Positions 43,417-51,935 of a DNA stretch of 64,000 nt are shown here, piece by piece (the first letter of the stretch is position 1; each line of letters opens with the position of its first letter). The notes under the pieces were generated by a model. It saw only the letters and a program-made list of their open reading frames with translations. It was not told where the DNA came from and made no database searches. Source of the stretch: Sulfitobacter sp. S190 (lineage in GTDB: Bacteria > Pseudomonadota > Alphaproteobacteria > Rhodobacterales > Rhodobacteraceae); contig NZ_CP081121.1 of NCBI RefSeq assembly GCF_025141935.1, positions 62,001 through 126,000 on the forward strand, read 5' to 3'. The position numbers and the translations under genes are program-made.

Positions 43417-44853
43417 CTACCGGATAAGAGCGCCGGGGTTCATGATGTTGTTCGGATCAAGCGCAGCCTTAATCTGTTTAAGAACGCCCAAGCGCGCAGC
43501 GGTGGCGTAGTTTTCAAGGTCCGCCGTTTTCAAACGTCCGACCCCGTGTTCGGCGCTGATTGATCCGCCGTGCGCGTGGGTCACATCGTTCACGGCGGTG
43601 CGGACCTGATCAATGATTGCGGGATTGTCAGCGATAAACGTCTCTTTAGATACTCCATCCGGGGGGAATACGTTGTGATGGATATTACCGTCTCCAATGT
43701 GGCCGTAACTGTTTATCCGTAGGCCTGGGTTGATACCGGTTATTTTGGCCACGGTGTCGGCGATAAACGCGTCCATTTTGCCCAAAGGGACGGATGTATC
43801 GCTGTTGCAAAAAGCGCCGGCCATACGGTTTGCCTCGGGCGTGTTTTCTCGCAAGTCCCAAAGGCTTTTGCGTTGTGCGGCCGATTGGGCGATGACTGCG
43901 TCGACAATCAGACCCGCTTCAAAGCACGCCTGCAGCGCTTCTTCGATGCGCGCGCTCAAACCCATCGCTCCGGTGGCTTCGAGCAGCAATGCCCACGGGG
44001 GAAGCTGATCGAACGGATTGCGCAGGTCGGGGAATTTTTCGGTAACGAGGGCGATGCCCATTCCGCTCATCAATTCCAAACCGGATATACTATCGCCGAG
44101 GTAGGTTTTTAGCGTTCTGTAGACGCTCAGGCCGTCGCTTGGCGCACGGATCGCCAAGAACGCAGTCCCGGTTTCGGGATCTTGTGGCACCAGTCTCAAA
44201 GCCGCAGCGGTGATGATGCCCAAGGTCCCCTCGCTGCCGATCAGCAGGTGGCGCAGGTCATAGCCCGTGTTGTTTTTCCTCAGCGGGGCGAGCTCTTGCA
44301 GTACCGTCCCATCGGGCAAGACAGCCTCGATCCCCAGACACAGATCGCGCGCGTTCCCGTATCGGAGCACCTGAATGCCACCGGCGTTTGTCGCAAGGTT
44401 CCCGCCGATACAGCAACTGCCTTTCGAGGCCATGCTGAGTGGAAAAGCCATGTCATGCTGTGCTGCGGCGTCATGCACATTTTCGAGAATGCATCCAGCC
44501 TCGACAACCATGACGCCCTCGTCAATTTGCATGTCGCGTATGGTGTTCATCCGCTCGAGCGAGAGAATGACGACGTTGGGGTTTTCGTCGGAAAGTTGCC
44601 CTGCAACGACGCCTGTGCCGCCGCTGTAAGGTACAATGCCGATCCGCGCGTCATTGCAGAGCCTGACAATCTCGGCGACCTGTTGCGTTGTATCCGGCAA
44701 GACAATCAAACACCCCAGCCCCCTAAAACGGCCGCGCGGATCCTCGAAATACTGTGGCGCTTCGCTTGCTACTTTCCAGCCGGACAGCCCCACGGTGTTC
44801 TTAATTTCACCGAGTACTTGGGGGTCCGGTGTGTCGAAATGCGCTTGGTTCAT
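43417..44853 (-). CDS. FAD-binding D-2-hydroxyacid dehydrogenase (GlcD family)
   Basis: This is a 478-residue flavoprotein of the vanillyl-alcohol-oxidase superfamily, similar to GlcD, D-lactate or D-2-hydroxyglutarate dehydrogenases. The FAD-binding part shows VPYSGGTGVVAGQ and GGNLATNAGGIQVLRYGNARD. The C-terminal part ends SYGHIGDGNIHHNVFPP and SISAEHGVGRLK, with the metal- and substrate-binding histidines. It should oxidise a D-2-hydroxyacid to the ketoacid and pass electrons to the respiratory chain. I chose ATG 44853, with AGAGG 9 bases upstream. It is divergent from the Sdh-like operon across a palindrome at 44930. Confidence 0.85.
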   Translation of the reverse strand: MNQAHFDTPDPQVLGEIKNTVGLSGWKVASEAPQYFEDPRGRFRGLGCLIVLPDTTQQVAEIVRLCNDARIGIVPYSGGTGVVAGQLSDENPNVVILSLERMNTIRDMQIDEGVMVVEAGCILENVHDAAAQHDMAFPLSMASKGSCCIGGNLATNAGGIQVLRYGNARDLCLGIEAVLPDGTVLQELAPLRKNNTGYDLRHLLIGSEGTLGIITAAALRLVPQDPETGTAFLAIRAPSDGLSVYRTLKTYLGDSISGLELMSGMGIALVTEKFPDLRNPFDQLPPWALLLEATGAMGLSARIEEALQACFEAGLIVDAVIAQSAAQRKSLWDLRENTPEANRMAGAFCNSDTSVPLGKMDAFIADTVAKITGINPGLRINSYGHIGDGNIHHNVFPPDGVSKETFIADNPAIIDQVRTAVNDVTHAHGGSISAEHGVGRLKTADLENYATAARLGVLKQIKAALDPNNIMNPGALIR

Positions 44854-44929
44854 GCGCGCCATCCTCTGCCTGAGCAAGGGTACTTAAGCTTCCTTGGTAT
44901 GCGTCGCGGCCTCGTCAATGCTGTATCCA

Positions 44930-44946
44930 TTAGAAATTATTTCTAA
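44930..44946. promoter_or_regulatory. Palindrome in the GlcD/Sdh-like divergent region
   Basis: TTAGAAAT and ATTTCTAA flank a single T, a perfect inverted repeat of 8-base arms. It is centred in the 185-base gap between divergent operons, 77 bases before the glcD-like start and 92 before the sdhB-like start. It is a good operator candidate, but its regulator is unknown. Confidence 0.5.
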
Positions 44947-45038
44947 CCATAACTGAAAGAAAATCTGGTATTTTTAAACCTGATCTATCGAGTATAAGGT
45001 GTCAACGGCTGTCGAAATGTAGAAAGAACCGCACAGAT

Positions 45039-45761
45039 ATGTCGCTGGATACGTTAAAGGTTACGATCGAACGGGGGCCGGATGCCGGTTCGGCCCAGCG
45101 TGAATTTGACGTTCCCGCCTATGACAATCAAACCGTGCTCGACGTGGTATCCTGGGTCCAGCAAAATGCCGATCCGACGCTGAGCTACCGGTTTGCCTGT
45201 CGCGTCGGCATGTGCGGCAGTTGTGCGATGATGGTGAATGGTGCTCCCCGGTGGACATGCCGGACACACATATCGAAGGTATCGGACGGGGGATCGATTG
45301 CCATCGGACCACTGCGCAACCTGCCTGTGATCAAGGATCTGGCCGTCGATATGGATCCGTTTTTTGATAAATGGGTCGCGGCCGAAGGCGTGCATCACGC
45401 AACACTGACACGCGACGATCCGATTGAGGCTTTGGGCGTAGATGTCCCCGAACAAAGCACAGCCGATTTCGGGCGCGAGTGTATCAATTGCTCTATCTGC
45501 TACGCCGCCTGTGACACGGTTGCGGGAAATACCGACTACCTTGGCCCGGCGGCGCTGCAACGCGCTTGGAACCTGCTGCATGACGCCAAAGACGATGGCC
45601 GCGCCGCGATCCTGGACGCCGTTTCCGGCTCCGGTGGATGCCACAACTGCCATTCGATGGGGTCTTGCACGACCTACTGCCCAAACGAGTTGGACCCGAT
45701 GTCCGCGATTGCGGGTCTCAAGCGCGAAACCGCCAAATCGTTCTTCAAGAGGGGCCGCTGA
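45039..45761 (+). CDS. SdhB/FrdB-like iron-sulfur subunit
   Basis: This is a 240-residue iron-sulfur subunit. The 2Fe-2S site is CRVGMCGSCAMMVNG plus a later Cys. The second cluster is CINCSICYAACD, and the third is CHNCHSMGSCTTYCP. The last motif carries one extra cysteine before the usual C-x5-C-x3-C pattern. It carries electrons between the flavoprotein and the membrane subunits. The gene order B-C-D-A and the sequence differ from the housekeeping alphaproteobacterial sdhCDAB, so this is a specialised paralogue. Confidence 0.83.
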   Translation: MSLDTLKVTIERGPDAGSAQREFDVPAYDNQTVLDVVSWVQQNADPTLSYRFACRVGMCGSCAMMVNGAPRWTCRTHISKVSDGGSIAIGPLRNLPVIKDLAVDMDPFFDKWVAAEGVHHATLTRDDPIEALGVDVPEQSTADFGRECINCSICYAACDTVAGNTDYLGPAALQRAWNLLHDAKDDGRAAILDAVSGSGGCHNCHSMGSCTTYCPNELDPMSAIAGLKRETAKSFFKRGR

Positions 45762-46108
45762 TGTTGAACCTCCGCTTGTATATGTTGCAACGGATCACCG
45801 CGCTTTTGATGGCGCCGTTGGTTTTGGGGCATTTGGCCGTGATGATCTATGCCGTTCAGGGCGGGCTTTCGGCGGCAGAAATCCTGGGCCGTACGCAGGG
45901 CTCCGTCATGTGGTTCTTGTTCTACGGTACGTTCGTCGCAGCCGTCGCGATACACGGCGCAATCGGGTTGCGGACGATCGCGTTCGAATGGGGCGGGCTG
46001 AAGGGCGTGGCACTCGACGCATTCATGTGGGTCATCGGGGTCGGTCTGTTCGGGCTTGGCGCCCGCGCTGTCTGGGCCGTGACATTCGCCAGTGGACTTT
46101 CGACATGA
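45761..46108 (+). CDS. SdhC-like membrane anchor
   Basis: This is a 115-residue protein with three hydrophobic helices and the MLQRITALLMAPLVLGHLAVM start, which fits cytochrome b subunits (the RITAL motif and a His). It shares one base with the SdhB-like gene (TGATG). Together with the next gene it should hold the complex in the inner membrane and bind quinone and possibly heme. Confidence 0.75.
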   Translation: MLNLRLYMLQRITALLMAPLVLGHLAVMIYAVQGGLSAAEILGRTQGSVMWFLFYGTFVAAVAIHGAIGLRTIAFEWGGLKGVALDAFMWVIGVGLFGLGARAVWAVTFASGLST

Positions 46109-46458
46109 GCCTCGCGCACACCATAACCTCGCGCGCGCATCCCCTGTGGCTCGCGTATATTTTGCACCGTGTATCGGGGCTTTTGCTGGCCTTGTTCCTG
46201 CCGCTTCATTTCTGGGTTCTGGCACTGGCGATGACCGATCCCGCCCGGCTCGACGGGTTTCTGGCGATGACCGAAGCCGGTGTCGTGAAGGTGGCGGAAT
46301 TCGGTTTGGTTTTCCTGCTTGCCATACACATGTTTGGCGGCGTGCGGTTGATGGCACTGGAATGGTTGCCGTGGTCGCCTTCGCAAAAGACGCTCGCGGC
46401 TGCGGCACTGGCCATCTCTTTCCTGATTGCCGTTCTCTTTTTCCTAAAGGCGATTTGA
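46105..46458 (+). CDS. SdhD-like membrane anchor
   Basis: This is a 117-residue protein with three hydrophobic helices. HPLWLAYILHRVSGLLLALFLPLHF holds the HRxSG motif found in succinate dehydrogenase cytochrome subunits, with histidines for heme. It overlaps the previous gene by 4 bases and is followed one base later by the flavoprotein gene. It forms the second half of the membrane part of the complex. Confidence 0.76.
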   Translation: MSLAHTITSRAHPLWLAYILHRVSGLLLALFLPLHFWVLALAMTDPARLDGFLAMTEAGVVKVAEFGLVFLLAIHMFGGVRLMALEWLPWSPSQKTLAAAALAISFLIAVLFFLKAI

Positions 46459-46459
46459 C

Positions 46460-48217
46460 ATGCGCATTTTCGATATTGAACGCCACGACACCGATATCCT
46501 CGTTCTGGGTACTGGCGGTGCCGGCATGTTTGCAGCCCTGCACGCCAAACAAAAAGCGCCGGAAGGGACGCGCATAACTTTGGCCGTAAAGGGCCTGATC
46601 GGGAAATGCGGCTGCACACGCATGGTTCAGGGCGGTTATAACGTCGCTCTAGGTGGCGGTGATACGGTCGAGCGGCATTTCATGGATACGATCGAGGGCG
46701 GCAAATGGCTTCCGGATCAGGACATGGCGTGGCGTCTGTGTGAACAGGCCGTCGTCCGCATCCGCGAGCTTGAAAATGAAATCGGATGTTATTTCGACCG
46801 CAATGCCGACGGCTCGCTACACCAGAAAGCATTCGCTGGGCAAACGGCAGACCGCACGGTGCACAAAGGTGATCTGACCGGCATTGAGATCATCAATCGT
46901 CTCATGGAAAAAGTGCTCGCGTCCGGTGTCGAAAAACTTCAGGAGCACCGCGCCATCGGTTTAATCCCCACAAAAGACGGCAGCGCCCTGGCGGGGGTGT
47001 TGATGATCGACATGCGGACGGGGAAGTTTCGGCTTGTACGCGCCAAATGCGTCATGATGGGCACGGGCGGCGGGCCCACGATGTACAAATACCATACGCC
47101 ATCGGGTGACAAGACGATGGATGGTCTGGCAATGGCACTCCGCGCCGGCCTCAAACTGCGCGACATGGAGATGGTGCAGTTTCACCCCACGGGTCTGCTT
47201 GCGGGCGAGCACACGCGCATGACCGGTACCGTCCTCGAGGAAGGCTTGCGCGGGGCAGGGGGACAACTGATCAGCCATGCGGGCAACCGGTTCATGTTCG
47301 ACTACGATGGCAAGGGAGAGCGTGCCACGCGCGATGTCGTCAGCCGCGGAATCTATGCCGAGATGCGCAAGAACAACAATCCCGAGCAGGAAGGTGTGTT
47401 TATCGCGATGTCACATCTGGGCCCAGACAGGGTCCGCGCGAAATTTCCGGGCATGGTAAAACGCTGTGCCGACAGCGGTTTCGATCTGGCCAATGATCCG
47501 GTCGAGGTTGTTCCAACGGCCCATTACTTCATGGGCGGCGTCGTCGTCGATATCGACACGCGCACTGCGATGGAGGGGCTTTACGTTGCCGGCGAGGACG
47601 CGGGCGGTGCGCATGGGTCCAACCGTCTGGGGGGCAACGGCGTTGCAAATTCCACAGTTTACGGCGGGATCGCCGGTGACACGATGGGCGCAGACGTCGC
47701 GCGGATGTCGTTGCGTGATCCGGACGAAGACGTGCTTGCCGAGGAGTTCGCCCGCGCCACACATCCGTTTGCACGCAAGCCCGACCTGGTGATGCCCTTG
47801 CGCAAGGCCCTTCAGGATCTGATGTGGGATGAGGTCGGCGTAATCCGTACCCAAGCCGGCATGACGCGGGGATTGCAGGGCATCGCGGACGTATCGGGTG
47901 CATTGATGGATGTCGGTGTCGACAGCAGCAATCTTGCGTTCAATCTCACGTGGCACGATTGGCTCAATCTGCGTTCGCTCTGCGACGTTTCCGAAGTTAT
48001 CACGAAGGCCGGAATTGCACGCGAAAACTCACGCGGAGCCCATTTCCGCGAGGATTTCCCGGACGAAGGTGTGATGCAGGACAGCGAGTTCACCGTGGCC
48101 CAGATGCGGGATGGGCAGGTTCACGTGTCTCGGGAGCCCGTCAAATTCACGATCGTCAGCCCCGGAGAAACCATTTTGCCCGAAGACGCACCCGAAACGC
48201 TGGTGGCCGCACAATGA
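46460..48217 (+). CDS. SdhA/FrdA-like flavoprotein with a Cys at the covalent-flavin position
   Basis: This is a 585-residue flavoprotein. FAD-binding (ILVLGTGGAGMFAALHAKQ) and catalytic segments (VQFHPTGLL, EEGLRGAGGQL, RDVVSRGIYAEM, PTAHYFMGGVVVD, GSNRLGGNGVANS) are kept. Where SdhA has SHTVAAQGG, with His holding FAD covalently, this protein has GCTRMVQGG, so the flavin is probably not bound through His. Similar motifs occur in thiol-type fumarate reductases. With the B, C and D genes and the fumarase-like genes after it, it should oxidise succinate or a substituted succinate to the matching unsaturated acid. ATGA overlap with the next gene. Confidence 0.85.
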   Translation: MRIFDIERHDTDILVLGTGGAGMFAALHAKQKAPEGTRITLAVKGLIGKCGCTRMVQGGYNVALGGGDTVERHFMDTIEGGKWLPDQDMAWRLCEQAVVRIRELENEIGCYFDRNADGSLHQKAFAGQTADRTVHKGDLTGIEIINRLMEKVLASGVEKLQEHRAIGLIPTKDGSALAGVLMIDMRTGKFRLVRAKCVMMGTGGGPTMYKYHTPSGDKTMDGLAMALRAGLKLRDMEMVQFHPTGLLAGEHTRMTGTVLEEGLRGAGGQLISHAGNRFMFDYDGKGERATRDVVSRGIYAEMRKNNNPEQEGVFIAMSHLGPDRVRAKFPGMVKRCADSGFDLANDPVEVVPTAHYFMGGVVVDIDTRTAMEGLYVAGEDAGGAHGSNRLGGNGVANSTVYGGIAGDTMGADVARMSLRDPDEDVLAEEFARATHPFARKPDLVMPLRKALQDLMWDEVGVIRTQAGMTRGLQGIADVSGALMDVGVDSSNLAFNLTWHDWLNLRSLCDVSEVITKAGIARENSRGAHFREDFPDEGVMQDSEFTVAQMRDGQVHVSREPVKFTIVSPGETILPEDAPETLVAAQ

Positions 48218-49170
48218 TCCCGATCGAGCTCATCCAATCCACTGCCGAAACCCTTATGGACAAGGCCGCAATCGAAATCCCACAGGACTATCTGGATGGT
48301 CTGCAACAGGCCGCCAAGACCGAGGACGGCGACCTTTCGTCGTTCGTGCTCAAGGCCATGTTGGAAAACTATGAAGCCGCAAAGGAAGATCGCCGCGCGA
48401 TGTGTGGCGATACCGGTGTGCCGCGCTGGTTCGTCAAGATGGGCAACAGCGCATCGGTCGAGGGCGGGATGATCGCGCTCGAGGCCGCATTGCGCCGCGC
48501 CACTGCAAACGCCACGAATGGCGTGCCATTGCGGCCGAACCGCGTGCATCCTTTGTGGCGCACGGACCACGATAACAACGTGGGAATCGGCGCGCCCGAG
48601 ATCGAGTACGGGTTCGAGCCCGAAGGCGATTGGATTGATCTGATCACCGTGCACAAGGGCGGATTGTTTGGCTCCGATTACCGGATGCTTTTCCCGTCGG
48701 ATGGTCTGCAGGGCATCAAACGTTTCTATCTCGATAGTCTGATGGCCTTCGGGAAACGGGGTCTTGCCTGCCAGCCGGCGATCATCGGGATCGGTCTGGG
48801 TGGATCGAAAGACGCCTGCATGACGCTTGGCAAACGCGCCTCGACCTTGCGTATCGTCGGCTCGCGCAACAGCGACCCCAAGATCGCCGAGATGGAGGAC
48901 GAGTTCAAAGAGCTGGGCAATTCCATCGGTATGGGTGCGATGGGGTTCGTCGGCAAGAATATGGTGATCGATTGCAACATCGAGGTGGGGTATTGCCATA
49001 CGGGCGGGATGCCCATGTCTGTCCACGCCTTCTGCCTGTCATCGCGCCGTGCGGTGGCACGACTGTTTGCAGACGGCCGCGTCGAATATCGCACCGATCC
49101 TGATTGGTTTACACCGTACCAGCGGCGCGAAACCGTCGAGTGGGAACCGGTCAAGGAGGCCGCGGAATGA
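48214..49170 (+). CDS. Class I fumarase/L-tartrate dehydratase alpha subunit
   Basis: This is a 318-residue iron-sulfur hydro-lyase subunit. Candidate cluster cysteines are in RRAMCGDTGVPRW, GLGGSKDACMTLGKRAS and IEVGYCHTGGMPMSVHAFC. Homologues form fumarase I, tartrate dehydratase (TtdA) or mesaconase. The split two-gene form and its place in the Sdh-like operon suggest that it hydrates the unsaturated acid made by that complex. ATG 48214 overlaps the flavoprotein stop. I cannot tell fumarate from mesaconate or tartrate by reading. Confidence 0.84.
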   Translation: MIPIELIQSTAETLMDKAAIEIPQDYLDGLQQAAKTEDGDLSSFVLKAMLENYEAAKEDRRAMCGDTGVPRWFVKMGNSASVEGGMIALEAALRRATANATNGVPLRPNRVHPLWRTDHDNNVGIGAPEIEYGFEPEGDWIDLITVHKGGLFGSDYRMLFPSDGLQGIKRFYLDSLMAFGKRGLACQPAIIGIGLGGSKDACMTLGKRASTLRIVGSRNSDPKIAEMEDEFKELGNSIGMGAMGFVGKNMVIDCNIEVGYCHTGGMPMSVHAFCLSSRRAVARLFADGRVEYRTDPDWFTPYQRRETVEWEPVKEAAE

Positions 49171-49835
49171 GTAAATTGCGCGAGGTAGAGCTGTCCACCA
49201 CGCCCACCGACGAAGCCATCGCCGATCTGCGGCTTGGCGATATCGTCTATTTGACGGGGCTCATGTACACGGCCCGCGAGGGTGTCTACATGCGCAGCTT
49301 GGAGGACATGGCAAACATACCGATGGAACTGCCCGGACAATCCGCGGCGAACTTCCATTGCTCCCCCGCCGCGCGTGTAAATGCAGATGGCACCTTTGAC
49401 ATGGGGGCAGTGACGGCCACCGCATCATTCCGGTTTGCAAAGTGGTTGCCGGAATGGATGGCCAAGACGGGAGCCAAGCTGATTGTCGGCAAAGGCGGCA
49501 TGACGTCGAAGGACTACAGGGAATATTTCGTACCCAATGGCGCGGTCTATCTGTCGACCGTTGGCTATGGCACGGGCGCGTTGCTGGGCCGCGGCGTTGA
49601 AAGCGTCGAGGCGGTGCACTGGCACGAAGAGCTGGGCCTCGCGCAGGCGATGTGGGTTTTAAAATGCAATCGCATGGGGCCTTTTATTGTTGCGTCTGAT
49701 ATGAACGGCGACTGCCTGTTTGAACGGGAGAACGCAAAGATCGCAGAGAATATCGGCCGGGTGTACGAAGGTACGAAACCGGCAGTGATGAAGCGGTACG
49801 GAGAGACCGACGATCGCTCAGATGAGGTGATCTGA
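49167..49835 (+). CDS. Class I fumarase/L-tartrate dehydratase beta subunit
   Basis: This is a 222-residue swivel-domain subunit that partners the alpha subunit. Landmarks are ADLRLGDIVYLTGLMYTARE, the glycine-rich KLIVGKGGMTSKDYRE and GAVYLSTVGYGTGALLGRGV. ATGA overlap with the alpha gene gives equal production. It is the last gene of the six-gene operon starting at 45039. The convergent lysR gene ends 44 bases later. Confidence 0.84.
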   Translation: MSKLREVELSTTPTDEAIADLRLGDIVYLTGLMYTAREGVYMRSLEDMANIPMELPGQSAANFHCSPAARVNADGTFDMGAVTATASFRFAKWLPEWMAKTGAKLIVGKGGMTSKDYREYFVPNGAVYLSTVGYGTGALLGRGVESVEAVHWHEELGLAQAMWVLKCNRMGPFIVASDMNGDCLFERENAKIAENIGRVYEGTKPAVMKRYGETDDRSDEVI

Positions 49836-49878
49836 CGCAAAGCGGCGCTCGGGTGAGCCATCAAGCAATGGTGCGTCC

Positions 49879-50754
49879 CTATTGTTGGTGGATGACGTGC
49901 GCCAAAGCGCCGAATACCTCGTCAAGGGCTCGCGATTTGTTCTGGTTTTCCTGATGCATCAACCCGATTGTGCGATACGGCGCATCCGGCCCCAGATCCA
50001 GATGCTTTACCGGCACACCGTGTCGTGGCTTTACCGCAAGCGCGGGCACAATCGAAACGCCCAGTTTGGCATCCACCATGCTGGTGATGGCTTCGGGGCT
50101 ATCGAGCTCCATCGTTTCATTCACCCGGATCCGTTTCGACAGGATCCAGTTGTCAATCAACGCCCCCACAACGGCATGGCGATTGAACCGGATGAACGGC
50201 CGTGTTTTCAACAGGACGACCGGATCATTCTCTACCTCGTCTCTCGCTGTGATCAATTGCATTGGTTCACGCGCCAACTCACGAAATGCGAGCCCCACTG
50301 GGATGATCTGCGGTTTGGTCACGACGGCTGCATCAAGGTTTCCGCGTTCCAGCTCGGTCAGAAGTGTCGCCGTCAGACCGGGACGGATATGCAGGCCGAT
50401 TTCCGGATATTTGAATTTCAATGCGGCCATCGCCTGTGGGGTAAGTCCGGTCAGTGTCGTGCGCATCACCCCAAGCGTGAAGATGCCGCTCAACCCGCCG
50501 TCGCCCAGAACCGATGGCAACAAGTTGTCGTAGTCCGACAAAAGCACACGCGCCTTTGCGACGATCTGGTGTCCGATCGGGGTCAGCTCGGGAGTTCTGG
50601 TTTTTCGGTTGAAGAGGGCGACGCCCAGATCGGCCTCCAACGCCTGCATTTGCTGGCTCACAGCTGCATGGGTCACGTTGACCACCTTCGCCGCATCGGT
50701 GAATGTTTTTTCATCTGCGATGGTGACGAGGGTCCGCAAAAGCCGAATTGTCAT
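49879..50754 (-). CDS. LysR-family regulator of the tripartite transporter
   Basis: This is a 291-residue LysR protein with an N-terminal helix-turn-helix (KTFTDAAKVVNVTHAAVSQQMQALEADLGVALFNRKTR, beginning at about residue 16) and a two-lobed effector domain. It is divergent from tctC, across a region with a T-N11-A box, so it probably controls the transporter and itself; the Sdh-like operon beside it may be part of the same response. ATG 50754 (MTIRLLRTLVTIA) is the usual family start; an upstream extension is not needed. Confidence 0.88.
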   Translation of the reverse strand: MTIRLLRTLVTIADEKTFTDAAKVVNVTHAAVSQQMQALEADLGVALFNRKTRTPELTPIGHQIVAKARVLLSDYDNLLPSVLGDGGLSGIFTLGVMRTTLTGLTPQAMAALKFKYPEIGLHIRPGLTATLLTELERGNLDAAVVTKPQIIPVGLAFRELAREPMQLITARDEVENDPVVLLKTRPFIRFNRHAVVGALIDNWILSKRIRVNETMELDSPEAITSMVDAKLGVSIVPALAVKPRHGVPVKHLDLGPDAPYRTIGLMHQENQNKSRALDEVFGALAHVIHQQ

Positions 50755-50799
50755 CTCTTTTGCCACCTTCAGAGTGCAAGCAACGCTAGCCGTAAGCGT

Positions 50800-50831
50800 A
50801 AGCAATTTTTGCTTTGATTAAGAAAATCTTA
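50800..50831. promoter_or_regulatory. LysR-type operator region
   Basis: Two perfect inverted repeats lie side by side: AAGCAA-ttt-TTGCTT (50800-50814) and TAAGA-aaa-TCTTA (50819-50831). The second has the exact T-N11-A form of LysR boxes. GCGTAAG (50796) and CTTACGC (50828) form a wider repeat over both. They lie between divergent lysR and tctC. Confidence 0.6.
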
Positions 50832-50887
50832 CGCCTACTGTAAAAACAAGCCATTCAAAAATGGCAAGAAGCAACTGGGAGGAAGAC

Positions 50888-51862
50888 ATGAACAAGACGA
50901 AATTTATTTCTGCGCTTGCTGCGGTCACGGCGTTCGGTACCACAGCCGTCTGGGCCGAGTACCCCGAACGTGCGGTCAATATGGTGATCCCTTATGGTGC
51001 CGGCGGCGCTACGGATATTTCCGCGCGAACCATCGCAGAGCCGTTGGGCAACGCGGTTGGCAAGCCATTGATCATGGCAAACATCACCGGTGCCGGTGGC
51101 GCGACAGGTTCGGTCGCCGTGCAGAATGCCAAGGGCGATGGCTATACGATGATGTTCGCGCGCGTCGGGTCCCATTCCGTGAACCCCGCGATGAAGGCGA
51201 CCCTGCCGTACACACTCGACGATTTCCGCTTCGTCAATGTTTATGAAATCAACCCGGCCGCCTGCGCGGTATCTGCGTCATCCGACATCAAGTCGATGGA
51301 TGATCTGGTGGCCAAAACCGCGGACGGCAATGTCACGTACAGTTCATCTGGTGTCGGGTCTTTCCCGCATCTTGCCAGCGCAATGGTGATGAGCGAGTTC
51401 GGTGTGGATCCGATCAATGACGTCACCCACATTCCGCAAAAGGGCGGCGGCGCCGCAATCACGGCTGTGCTGAATGGCACGGCCACGTTCGTGTGCACCA
51501 ATTCCTCGTCTCTGGCGAGCTTTGTGGGCAACAAACAACTTACACCGCTTTTGGTGACCACCGCAGAACCTGTTGTCGGATTTGATGCACCTACGGCCAA
51601 CGATCTGGGCAAGGACAGCCTGAACCAGTTGGTCGGTTGGACCGGCATCGCAGGCCCTGACGATCTGCCCGACGATGTGGCTACAAAATGGGGCGAGTGG
51701 ACAGCGACAGCCGTTAATGACGCCAAGTTCGTCGAAGCGATGGAAGCGCGTGGATCCGTGATCCGTCTGATGGGCCCCGCCGAGGCGAACGAGTTTATCC
51801 AAGGACAATACAATGTGTTCCGCGCCTTGGTGGACAAGCTGGGCATGCGCATCGAGGGGTGA
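50888..51862 (+). CDS. tctC: Tripartite tricarboxylate transporter receptor (TctC)
   Basis: This is a 324-residue periplasmic receptor with a signal peptide (to about VWAEYPE) and the TctC start pattern YPERAVNMVIPYGAGGATDISAR. Family receptors bind citrate, other di- or tricarboxylates, or aromatic acids. GGGAGG lies upstream of ATG 50888; the earlier ATG 50861 would disturb the signal peptide. A strong hairpin follows the stop codon. Confidence 0.88.
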   Translation: MNKTKFISALAAVTAFGTTAVWAEYPERAVNMVIPYGAGGATDISARTIAEPLGNAVGKPLIMANITGAGGATGSVAVQNAKGDGYTMMFARVGSHSVNPAMKATLPYTLDDFRFVNVYEINPAACAVSASSDIKSMDDLVAKTADGNVTYSSSGVGSFPHLASAMVMSEFGVDPINDVTHIPQKGGGAAITAVLNGTATFVCTNSSSLASFVGNKQLTPLLVTTAEPVVGFDAPTANDLGKDSLNQLVGWTGIAGPDDLPDDVATKWGEWTATAVNDAKFVEAMEARGSVIRLMGPAEANEFIQGQYNVFRALVDKLGMRIEG

Positions 51863-51891
51863 TCCTTGATCAGCGCAGCGCGTACAAGAGT

Positions 51892-51919
51892 GCGGCTGCC
51901 CCGAGGGGTGGCCGCTTTT
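51892..51919 (+). terminator. Terminator-like hairpin between tctC and tctB
   Basis: An 11-pair stem with two G-T pairs is formed by GCGGCTGCCCC and GGGGTGGCCGC around GA, followed by TTTT. It should cause partial termination after tctC and so favour receptor over permease. Full termination is unlikely because tctB and tctA follow with no other clear promoter. Confidence 0.6.
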
Positions 51920-51935
51920 GTCTGATGGGGGTGGC

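Noticed and set aside
45039..48217. Housekeeping succinate dehydrogenase
   Set aside because: The gene order, the changed flavin site and the operon with a class I hydro-lyase do not fit the usual alphaproteobacterial sdhCDAB.
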